Part shown: one piece after another, positions 1 to 6,824 of the stretch | Layout: every line of letters begins with the position of its first letter | Numbering within the stretch: the stretch's first letter is position 1 | Origin: an uncultured Amylibacter sp. | GTDB taxonomy: Bacteria > Pseudomonadota > Alphaproteobacteria > Rhodobacterales > Rhodobacteraceae | Length of the DNA stretch: 64,000 nt | Assembly: GCA_905181935.1 (NCBI GenBank) | Contig: CAJIZV010000003.1 | Span: 508,001 to 572,000 of the forward strand | Direction: 5' to 3' | Notes under the pieces: model-generated | What the model was told of the DNA's origin: nothing | The model's database searches: none | What the model saw: only the letters and a program-made list of their open reading frames with translations | Translations under genes and position numbers: made by a program

Positions 1-1
1 T

Positions 2-1183
2 TCTCTTCGGATAGGTGTACCAAAAGAGCCTCCAAAAGATACATCAGCATTTGAAGTAATAGCACTAAAATCTCGTACGATGCCTGTTTCTGAGGCGGTT
101 AAGGAAACTAGAGCCGCATTAAGTTGGTTGCAAGATGCAGGTGCGAAGCGGTTTTTTTGGAAATACTGTTCAACTTTTGATAGCACATCTAAGGGAAATA
201 TTGGTCCTGTAGCTGAAGCTTTGATGTCTGATTTGAAAACAAATCAAACTATTTACTGCCCTGCTTTTCCTGAGAATGGGCGTTCTGTCTTTATGGGAAA
301 TTTGTTTGTCGAGCAAAAGCCACTTTCCGAAAGTTCGATGAAAGACCATCCCTTGACACCAATGCGTGATAGTAACTTGATGCGACTTCTTGAGCCCCAA
401 GTATCTCAGCCTGTTGGTTTAATAGATCGACTGACTGTAGCAAAAGGCTCTAATGCATTAACCACTGAACTAGAGGTAATCAAGGATAAGGGGATTGCTC
501 ACATAGTTATAGATGCAGTTGCCAATAGTGATTTAGAGGTAATTGCCACTTCTTGTATGGATATGCCACTGATAACTGGTGGATCTGCACTGGCTATGCC
601 TTTACCTGAATTATATATGTCTGTTGGCTTGCTTCCGTCTGAAGCAGTAATCCAGGAAAAACACAAATTTGGTGCTCGCAGTATTATTTTATCTGGAAGT
701 TGTTCGGTTATGACAAACAAACAGGTTGCTAATGTTATCAAAGCGGGTGCTATTTCTTTTTGCCTTGATCCTCTAGAGCTGGCTGAAAACGGTCCGCAAA
801 GGGCACTCAGGTGGCTTGAGAAACAAGATTTTTTGGCACCTGTTATAATATATGCAACTGCTAATCCTGCATCAGTTAAATCAGCTCAAAATAAACTCGG
901 TGTAGCGAACGCAGGCGAAATAGTTGAGCAAGCTTTAGCCGCTTGTGCATTAGTTGCTCAAAGTGTTGGTGTGAGGAATTTTGTTATTGCAGGGGGTGAA
1001 ACATCAGGTGCTATAACAAAGGCACTTGGCGTCACAAAGCTTGATATTGGACCTGAAATTGCACCAGGTGTTCCATGGACGTTCTCTTATTCGAAAGGAA
1101 ACGAGATTGCGTTATCTTTAAAATCAGGTAATTTTGGGGATGAAACATTTTTTAGACAAGCACTAAAAGTATTGGAAGTTTAA
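2..1183 (+). CDS. otnK: 3-oxo-tetronate kinase (DUF1537 family), 5'-truncated by window edge
   Basis: This is an ATP-dependent four-carbon acid sugar kinase. The family phosphorylates 3-oxo-tetronate (from threonate or erythronate) at C4 in the cytoplasm. The reading frame is open back to the first base, and residues upstream of the ATG at 80 still look like family sequence, so that ATG is internal and the real start lies outside the window. About 393 residues are visible; the family is usually near 420. The C-terminal nucleotide-binding domain shows the typical GGETSGAITKALG stretch followed by GPEIAPGVPW. It overlaps the next gene by one base (TAATG), so the three otn genes form a tight operon. 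Family assignment is firm; the exact sugar acid is inferred. Confidence 0.88.
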   Translation, partial: SLRIGVPKEPPKDTSAFEVIALKSRTMPVSEAVKETRAALSWLQDAGAKRFFWKYCSTFDSTSKGNIGPVAEALMSDLKTNQTIYCPAFPENGRSVFMGNLFVEQKPLSESSMKDHPLTPMRDSNLMRLLEPQVSQPVGLIDRLTVAKGSNALTTELEVIKDKGIAHIVIDAVANSDLEVIATSCMDMPLITGGSALAMPLPELYMSVGLLPSEAVIQEKHKFGARSIILSGSCSVMTNKQVANVIKAGAISFCLDPLELAENGPQRALRWLEKQDFLAPVIIYATANPASVKSAQNKLGVANAGEIVEQALAACALVAQSVGVRNFVIAGGETSGAITKALGVTKLDIGPEIAPGVPWTFSYSKGNEIALSLKSGNFGDETFFRQALKVLEV

Positions 1184-1833
1184 TGGCTGATGAAGTTAAA
1201 TTAAGGGAACAAATTTGTTTGTTGGCCAAATCAATATTTGATCGTGGCTTAACTGGTGGCAGTACTGGAAATCTATCTTCTAGGACTTCAGATGGGGGAT
1301 TGCTTGTTAGCCCTACTGGTACAAGTTTTGGGCGGCTTGATCCTGGACGGCTTAGCCGGTTTGATTCTCAAGGTCATTTTCTTAGTGGTGACAACCCAAC
1401 AAAAGAGATGGATTTACACAGTGCATTCTATGACACAAGAAGCACTGCAGGAGCTGTGGTGCATTTACATTCATGTCATTCTGTGGCGCTATCAATGATG
1501 CCTGACGTCGATGAAGATAATTTTTTACCACCACTCACACCATATGCTATTATGAAGCTTGGTAAGGTCAAGCTTTTACCATTTTTTATGCCAGGTGATC
1601 CTGAGATGGGCAAAGCTGTTCGCGGGCTTGCTGGGAAACGCTCTGCAGTGATGCTAGCAAACCACGGGCCAGTGGTAGCAGGCAAAGACATAGAATCTGC
1701 ATGTAATGCCATCGAAGAACTAGAAGACACCGCACGTCTTGCGATGATGACACGTGGAATGAGTGTTAAAAAATTAGAGCTAAATGATATAAGGGCACTT
1801 ATTACAAAATTTGATGTAGAGTGGGATTCATAA
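1183..1833 (+). CDS. otnC: 3-oxo-tetronate 4-phosphate decarboxylase (class II aldolase family)
   Basis: This cytoplasmic class II aldolase/adducin-family enzyme of 216 residues would decarboxylate 3-oxo-tetronate 4-phosphate to a triose phosphate. Family marks are the N-terminal GLTGGSTGNLSSR phosphate-binding segment, the HLHS metal-binding pair near residues 94-97, and a third His in MLANHGPVVAG. The start overlaps the otnK stop by one base and the end overlaps otnI by 13 bases, which indicates translational coupling. The OtnK-OtnC-OtnI order matches known threonate/erythronate catabolic operons. An L-fuculose-phosphate-aldolase-type activity cannot be excluded from sequence alone, but the partner kinase makes OtnC the best call. 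Confidence 0.85.
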   Translation: MADEVKLREQICLLAKSIFDRGLTGGSTGNLSSRTSDGGLLVSPTGTSFGRLDPGRLSRFDSQGHFLSGDNPTKEMDLHSAFYDTRSTAGAVVHLHSCHSVALSMMPDVDEDNFLPPLTPYAIMKLGKVKLLPFFMPGDPEMGKAVRGLAGKRSAVMLANHGPVVAGKDIESACNAIEELEDTARLAMMTRGMSVKKLELNDIRALITKFDVEWDS

Positions 1834-2600
1834 AGTTTTCAGCTAACCTTGGGTTCCTCTGGAGCGAACTTTCACTTCCAGATGCTATACGAGCAGCTAA
1901 AATGGCTGGCTTTGACGCTGTTGAGTGCCACTGGCCATACGATGTGCCACCTAATGATATAGTATTGGCTCTTGAAGAAACTGGTCTAAAAATGCTTGGA
2001 CTAAATACCCGAAAAGGTGATGTTGATGCAGGTGAGAATGGTCTTAGTGCTATTCCCGGGCGAGAAGTGGATGCTCGCCTGGCAATCGATGAAGCTATTT
2101 CATATGCATTAGCGATCAGCGCAAAAAGTATACACGTAATGGCTGGCTTTACGAGTAGTCATGATGCCGAAAAAGTTTTTATTAGAAATTTACAATATGC
2201 TTGTGATAAGGCGATTAAATTTAACATTAAGATTTTAATTGAACCACTTAATAAATATGATGCACCAGGTTACTTTCTAACTACTACAAAACAGGCTTTA
2301 AAGGTGATGGATAAAGTTAATAAATCCAACTTAAAACTTATGTTTGACTGTTATCATGTTCAATTGATGGAGGGTGATCTTGCTAACAGTATTGAGACAT
2401 TGATGCCGCAAATTGGTCACATACAATTCGCTTCTGTTCCAGATAGGGGGCCACCTGATAATGGAGAAGTGTCATACAAATTTATTTTTAAATTAATAAA
2501 ACAGCTTGGTTACACTGATCCCATTGGAGCTGAATACAAACCAAAAGGAGATACAAACGCTTCACTTGAATGGTTAACTAATAAATATTTAGTGTCTTAA
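1821..2600 (+). CDS. otnI: 2-oxo-tetronate isomerase (hydroxypyruvate isomerase family)
   Basis: This is a TIM-barrel isomerase of 259 residues from the hydroxypyruvate isomerase family, which in otn operons interconverts 2-oxo- and 3-oxo-tetronate. The body shows the usual N-terminal KFSANLGFLW strand, a Glu-containing LIEPLNKYD strand, the MFDCYHVQLMEGD segment with Asp and His ligands, and a late GAEYKP Glu. The start is a GTG inside the otnC 3' end; no in-frame ATG lies near the conserved N-terminus. It is the last gene of the operon. Hydroxypyruvate isomerase (Hyi) is the main alternative. Confidence 0.78.
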   Translation: MGFIKFSANLGFLWSELSLPDAIRAAKMAGFDAVECHWPYDVPPNDIVLALEETGLKMLGLNTRKGDVDAGENGLSAIPGREVDARLAIDEAISYALAISAKSIHVMAGFTSSHDAEKVFIRNLQYACDKAIKFNIKILIEPLNKYDAPGYFLTTTKQALKVMDKVNKSNLKLMFDCYHVQLMEGDLANSIETLMPQIGHIQFASVPDRGPPDNGEVSYKFIFKLIKQLGYTDPIGAEYKPKGDTNASLEWLTNKYLVS

Positions 2601-3081
2601 AGTTTAGATTTTAAATCATATTCGCGTAGAATCTACTCATAAATTTTATATTTTAATGAATCTTAAACCTTTTTTTCTGTTTATAATTTTAATGCAATAG
2701 CTGATATTTTTGGTGTTATTTTTTTAATATTAACCTTCATGCCCATTGTCGCTTCTTTTGTAAGTTCGTATATTTAATTCCACAGTATATTAAATTATCC
2801 GAGGGTTTTGTCGAGACAAAGCATATTCTAAAACATACATTCACTGAGGGGGTGTCTCGTCCTATATTTTTTGGATCTTTAAAGTTAATTGAAGCAAGGA
2901 AGTTACTTTAACATCCTGATAGTAAGTAAGTTTATTTTTTTAATTTCATAATATCGATAATTCAATTAGCTAGAATTAATATATAAAATTAAATATATTG
3001 ATTAAAATTTTATTTTACTGATTTATTACTATTAAGCGCATAGCTACTTGACCTATGGTATGGGTCGATTATCATAATATT
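2601..3081. other. AT-rich intergenic region with a possible gene relic
   Basis: No intact gene is visible. Around 2767-2929 one plus-strand frame reads as protein-like sequence for some 50 codons (including RPIFFGSLKLIEARKLL), then meets a TAA at 2909-2911 and continues HPDSK to a second stop at 2927-2929. No convincing start is present. It may be the tail of a decayed gene, but I do not recognise the family and chance cannot be excluded. A short inverted pair (CGAGACA near 2812, TGTCTCG near 2854) lies in the same stretch. Confidence 0.25.
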
Positions 3082-3456
3082 ATGTTTAAAATAGCAATTT
3101 TTTTGATACTATTCACAACGCCTCTTCATGCACTTGGCATGTATAATTGTGTTGAACTTGAACGCGTCTCATTAGCTGCTGAGGGATCAATGCGTCCCAT
3201 GTACCAAGGTCGTAAATTAAATTTTACATGGAATAAAAAAGGTTTTTTGGGAGGTGGTGTTTTTTATCATAATGATTACGATATTACCATGATTGGTGAC
3301 GATGGTTTTAGTGCCTATGCTAAAAATCCTGACCGCAATGATCTATTTAGATTCCAAGAAAATATTTTAATGCATACTGCTATAGTTAATTACCGAGCTG
3401 ATCCATCAGTTCAATCTCAAGTATTTCGATGTAAAGTAGAATTAGTCATTAAATAA
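3082..3456 (+). CDS. small secreted hypothetical protein
   Basis: I do not recognise this 124-residue protein. The first ~20 residues form a clear signal peptide (MFKIAIFLILFTTPLHA), with probable cleavage after ALHA-type residues, so the mature protein of about 105 residues should be periplasmic. It has two Cys residues, one near the mature N-terminus (YNCVE) and one near the C-terminus (FRCKVE), that could form a disulfide. The middle is Gly/Asp/Tyr-rich and looks like a small beta-sheet domain. An upstream in-frame ATG at 3055 would put nine residues before the signal peptide, so the ATG at 3082 is preferred. It stands alone between otnI and a GST gene. Confidence 0.6.
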   Translation: MFKIAIFLILFTTPLHALGMYNCVELERVSLAAEGSMRPMYQGRKLNFTWNKKGFLGGGVFYHNDYDITMIGDDGFSAYAKNPDRNDLFRFQENILMHTAIVNYRADPSVQSQVFRCKVELVIK

Positions 3457-3511
3457 ATAACAAAAGACTTTAATAACAAAAATATTGAGACTTGAAACAA
3501 AGGATGCATTA

Positions 3512-4447
3512 ATGCCTGACTTAATATTACATCACTATTGGCCTTCTCCGTTTGCACATAAAGTTCGACTGGCATTAGGCTTAGCAAACGCAAAATGGTT
3601 ATCTGTTGAAATTCCCAGGGTACCGCCAAAGCCACTACTTACTCCATTAACTGCTGGCTATCGCCGTACTCCAATATTGCAAATTGGGGCAGATATATAT
3701 TGTGATACACAAAATATTGTACGTGAATTAGCTGATTTTGGTTTTTCACGGGCTCTTTTTCCTGAAGGATGTATGAGCAAGGCATTAGCATTTTCGGCCT
3801 GGATTGATGGCGCTGTTTTTGAATTAGCAGCGCGTGTTGTAATAACAAACGCATTGGATACTGCTCCATCAGAATTTATTAAAGATCGAGGTGATCTATA
3901 TTTTGAGCCTGGTTGGACAAACAAAAAATTAAATCATGATCTTTCTAGCGTTGTATTACAACTTGATGCACAGTTAAAAAATATTGATGATATTCTTACT
4001 TGTGGGGAAAATATATGCTCGAAAGAATTATCTTATGCTGATGTATCTGTTGCATATCTTGCATGGTTTTTGCGGGGCAGGTGGGAAGCTGGTCCTAAAG
4101 TTCTTTCTCGTTATCCTAACATATGTAGAATAGAAAATGCTGTTTATGATTGTGGAGAGGGTCAATACCAAGATTTAGGAGGGAAAGAAGCTATGAAAAT
4201 AGCTAATGATAATATTCCAAAATCTTTAGTTGGCATTGACGGTAGCGTAATGACTGAGCTATCCTTAAATCAACGTGTAGGTATTCGTCCTAGAACGCAA
4301 TCTTCAGATCCAACTGTATTTGGAGAGCTGCGTTATTTAGACAGGCAACGTGTTTCAATTAATAATAATGAAAAAGAAGTTGGTGCTATTGCAGTGCATT
4401 TTCCAATATCTGGATACGAAATTAATTTAGAAGATTTTAAAAAATAA
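3512..4447 (+). CDS. glutathione S-transferase family protein with C-terminal extension
   Basis: The protein is about 311 residues. The N-terminal 80 residues are a thioredoxin-fold GST_N domain (LILHHYWPSPFAHKVRLALG, then the RTPILQIG strand-turn and a D-TQNIVRELA glutathione-binding segment). An all-helical GST_C domain follows to about residue 215. The last ~95 residues extend beyond a normal GST (200-230 residues) and resemble a small beta-rich tail I cannot name. The ATG at 3512 is preferred over one at 3485 because it places the first beta-strand directly after the start. The substrate is unknown; many such proteins are orphan GSTs. Confidence 0.7.
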   Translation: MPDLILHHYWPSPFAHKVRLALGLANAKWLSVEIPRVPPKPLLTPLTAGYRRTPILQIGADIYCDTQNIVRELADFGFSRALFPEGCMSKALAFSAWIDGAVFELAARVVITNALDTAPSEFIKDRGDLYFEPGWTNKKLNHDLSSVVLQLDAQLKNIDDILTCGENICSKELSYADVSVAYLAWFLRGRWEAGPKVLSRYPNICRIENAVYDCGEGQYQDLGGKEAMKIANDNIPKSLVGIDGSVMTELSLNQRVGIRPRTQSSDPTVFGELRYLDRQRVSINNNEKEVGAIAVHFPISGYEINLEDFKK

Positions 4448-4722
4448 AATTACACATAATAAATATTATAAAACTAAAAATATGTAATTAATCTATAAAT
4501 ATTAATTTTTAATTTACCCTCATAAAGGTATTTTAGCCTGTTAGAATTATTAATTGATATTAGTCTATAGGTTCAACATATATTAGAAATATGAATGGAC
4601 TATAAATAGTGGAAGATTACATCAAGTTGGAATAGGTAAATGTTATCTATATTTATCTGAATAAATACCTTAAGATATTAATTAATGTAATGTTATAAAA
4701 CAAAGCAACAAAGGGCTATAAT

Positions 4723-4902
4723 ATGTCAATGTCTGGCACACCTAAGAAAAAAACTGATCAAGCTCTTATTGATGCATTCCTTAATAAGGGTGGTAAAGTT
4801 ACTAAAGGTAAAACTAAACCAATGAAACATGAGCTTGGCCTAAGTAATAATGTTTGGAACAATCCACTTACTAAAGATGAAAAAAAATCACTAAAGAAAT
4901 AA
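4723..4902 (+). CDS. 59-residue basic conserved small protein
   Basis: This short gene encodes 59 residues rich in Lys (MSGTPKKKTDQALIDAFL near the start, LTKDEKKSLKK at the end) with a Gly-Gly turn in the middle. It looks like a genuine small protein because it has sensible composition in an otherwise very AT-rich region and an AAGGG-like Shine-Dalgarno at 4711-4715. Similar short Lys-rich proteins occur widely in Rhodobacteraceae as hypothetical proteins; I say this from memory, without a search. A second ATG at 4729 is also possible. The role is unknown; the charge suggests nucleic-acid or ribosome association. Confidence 0.6.
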   Translation: MSMSGTPKKKTDQALIDAFLNKGGKVTKGKTKPMKHELGLSNNVWNNPLTKDEKKSLKK

Positions 4903-5346
4903 TTATTTATCTATGGATTTAAAATATAATAAAAAATACTTTTGATTGGTTTTACTTAAAAGTAATCTAACTTTGGATACTTTTTATAGCAGTATAATGG
5001 TATTTATATATAACTGTTTTAATGGGTTTAATTTTGGAGAAAACTTAATACCTATGAAGTAAATTAATTTTGATTTTTCTTACAAATTTTAAGTGTATTT
5101 CCAAATTGCGAAGAATTATTTTACTTTATAAAATATTTTTTTATTAATTAATTTGGCTTTTATAATAGTTTCAAGTCACAAATTGTTGTTAAAAATTAAT
5201 AACCTACCTTATATTGATCATATTAATATATATTGTGTAAATTTTTTATTTTGAAATAAAAACTTGACGAATATCATATTAATACTAGAGAATTTGCATA
5301 CTGAGGTCGAATAACGAACTTCAGCATCAAAATAGGGAAAGAAACT
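4903..5346. other. gene-free AT-rich spacer
   Basis: This 440-base spacer is very AT-rich and I find no protein-like frame or structured RNA in it. The final part should hold the promoter and leader of the small membrane-protein pair that starts at 5347. An AGGGAAAG stretch at 5333-5340 is a plausible ribosome-binding site. Confidence 0.4.
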
Positions 5347-5568
5347 ATGTTAACAAATGCAAAAAAAATGATTGGTAGTTTAACTGAAATTGCAATCGCA
5401 CTTTTGGCTTTGGCAATAGTGGCATCACTTCTAGTAGGCGAGGCAAATATGGCCTTCCTCGGCGATGTGGTTGGTAATATAACCGGACTCGTAACTGAAC
5501 TAGGGCAAGCTGGTCTTGCTGGTTTGATTGCTTTGGGCGTAGTATTGGCAATATTGCAGCAAAAGTAA
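5347..5568 (+). CDS. small membrane protein, first of a tandem pair
   Basis: A 73-residue hydrophobic protein with two predicted membrane segments (about residues 14-31 and 52-70) joined by a loop containing LLVGE and a VVGN motif. It is followed 32 bases later by a related gene. From TEI in this protein and SEI in the next, the two align without gaps over 61 residues to the C-terminal Lys. They share the E-I start, the LL-x-GE end of helix one, a central V-x-x-N and the second helix. I do not recognise the family. Small size, two helices and tandem copies are compatible with a channel, a holin-like or toxin-like peptide, or a membrane-complex subunit. Confidence 0.65.
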   Translation: MLTNAKKMIGSLTEIAIALLALAIVASLLVGEANMAFLGDVVGNITGLVTELGQAGLAGLIALGVVLAILQQK

Positions 5569-5600
5569 GCTTTTAAAGAAAACTTCTTCCAGCAAATTAG

Positions 5601-5849
5601 GTGGTAATTATGAAGCAAATAGATAAATTATTTTCCCAATTACGACTGTGGCTCTTTCGAAGCTCAGAAATTTTAGGTCTAATAACTGTTTTGTTTATCT
5701 TAATTTATCTATTGTTGGGAGAAGGTTCTGGGGATTATATTATTAGCGTTATGGCAAACGTGTCACTCTTTGTATCAGCTGTGACGCCAGAAGCTATTAT
5801 TGGCGTTGCTATAGTGGTTGGACTTTTTACTTATCTCCGTACAAAATAA
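5601..5849 (+). CDS. small membrane protein, second of a tandem pair
   Basis: This 82-residue protein has a short amphipathic N-terminus, a membrane helix (about residues 24-40, ending LLLGEG), a loop with VMANVSLFV, and a second helix (GVAIVVGLFTYL). Start choice is between ATGs at 5601+9 (MKQIDK) and the GTG-proximal position at 5601; the GGTGG at 5600-ish suits the second ATG. It aligns without gaps to the preceding 73-residue protein over 61 positions, so the two are probably diverged duplicates whose products may associate in the inner membrane. No function is claimed. Confidence 0.65.
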   Translation: MVIMKQIDKLFSQLRLWLFRSSEILGLITVLFILIYLLLGEGSGDYIISVMANVSLFVSAVTPEAIIGVAIVVGLFTYLRTK

Positions 5850-5929
5850 TATTAAAAATATCACCCGATTACTTTAAATTCAAAACTTTGATATTAATTG
5901 AACAAAATGTAGATAGTCTAGATAAGTAA

Positions 5930-5974
5930 TGGAGGCGAGTAGGAGAATCGAACTCCCGTACACGGATTTGCAAT
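5930..5974 (-). repeat. tRNA-Cys 3'-fragment, putative distal attachment site
   Basis: Read on the minus strand this is the anticodon-loop-to-CCA part of a tRNA-Cys (ATTGCAAATCCG to GCCTCCA). It lacks the 5' acceptor, D arm and the 5' half of the anticodon stem, so it is not a functional tRNA. It differs from the intact gene at three bases, all in the T stem. Pair 50-64 is G-C here and C-G in the intact gene, and pair 49-65 is G-T here and A-T there. Base pairing is thus kept in both, meaning each came from a functional tRNA allele. Confidence 0.8.
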
Positions 5975-6190
5975 TAGTAAACACTTTTATTTTAAGAAGT
6001 TAATCAATGTGTTATGCGAGGAGAAAGTAGTTGTGTATAAAAATGTGTATCGAATCATTTTTTCTATGATGTGTTATTTGTCACCATACATGGCGCAAAC
6101 ATTAAAACTTTTTAGGTAGGCACGAACTATAAATGCCATTGTTTCTTTTTGACACCTAGTTTAAAATCTAAGTAAAAATGGAGACCAAAA
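5975..6190. other. leader region inside the island edge
   Basis: No gene is seen between the tRNA fragment and the GTG start of the DUF4956 gene. A GGAGACC ribosome-binding site lies at 6180-6186. The phrase ACATTAAAACTTTTTA occurs here at 6099-6114, and a near-identical ACATTAAAACTTTTTATG phrase occurs at 10708-10725 behind the same operon. This may be a short repeat flanking the four-gene block. Confidence 0.4.
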
Positions 6191-6823
6191 GTGAACCTTA
6201 TTTTAGCCAATACTGACAAATTAATGAATATTGCTTTGATGATAGCCATCTCTCTTTATTTAAGGATGTTACTTCAGATTGTTGGGCAGACCTGGGTCAA
6301 AACAATAGCCCACACTTCAACCCTGTTGCTGTTGCCAATTTTGACGTATGTTATCACCAGCGTTATCTCAGGAAACATTGCACTCTCGCTTGGAATGGTC
6401 GGTGCTTTATCTATTGTACGGTTTAGAAACCCCGTTCGATCTCCATTGGAGTTGTCAGTCTATTTTGGCGCAATCACATTAGGAATAACCGCCGCAGTAT
6501 CATTTAAGTGGTTGGTATTACTAGCGCTTTCAGTAACACTTGTTGCGGTGGTTCTCTACGCGTTGCAACAGATAACAAAGGTCTTTTCGTCAAAGCCATT
6601 TTTTATAAGTTCATTTTCTGAGGGTAACTTAATGTCAACATTGCATGTCGTTGCTTCGGCTGAAGTGGTTGAGCTGGACGAGAGTACACTTCTGTCTTCG
6701 AAGGCAACAGCTGGTGGAGAAATTAGCTACACTCTTGCAAGCTCAAACTTTGATGCATTGAGGGCTATAGAGGTCTCATTGCGAGTAAACAGTTCAGTAA
6801 TCTCAATCCAATTGGGTAAGTAA
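6191..6823 (+). CDS. DUF4956 family membrane protein
   Basis: A 210-residue inner-membrane protein with four or five predicted helices in the first ~125 residues and a soluble C-terminal domain of about 80 residues. The segment LGMVGALSIVRFRNPVRSP followed by ELSVYFGAITLGI is the hallmark of DUF4956. The family is typically encoded with a VTC-domain protein and a CotH-like protein, and both follow here. The start is a GTG with a GGAGACC Shine-Dalgarno. It is the first gene of an apparent four-gene operon with gaps of one base or overlaps. Biochemical function is unknown for the family; a role in surface polymer or polyphosphate-linked export is only a guess. Confidence 0.85.
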   Translation: MNLILANTDKLMNIALMIAISLYLRMLLQIVGQTWVKTIAHTSTLLLLPILTYVITSVISGNIALSLGMVGALSIVRFRNPVRSPLELSVYFGAITLGITAAVSFKWLVLLALSVTLVAVVLYALQQITKVFSSKPFFISSFSEGNLMSTLHVVASAEVVELDESTLLSSKATAGGEISYTLASSNFDALRAIEVSLRVNSSVISIQLGK

Positions 6824-6824
6824 A

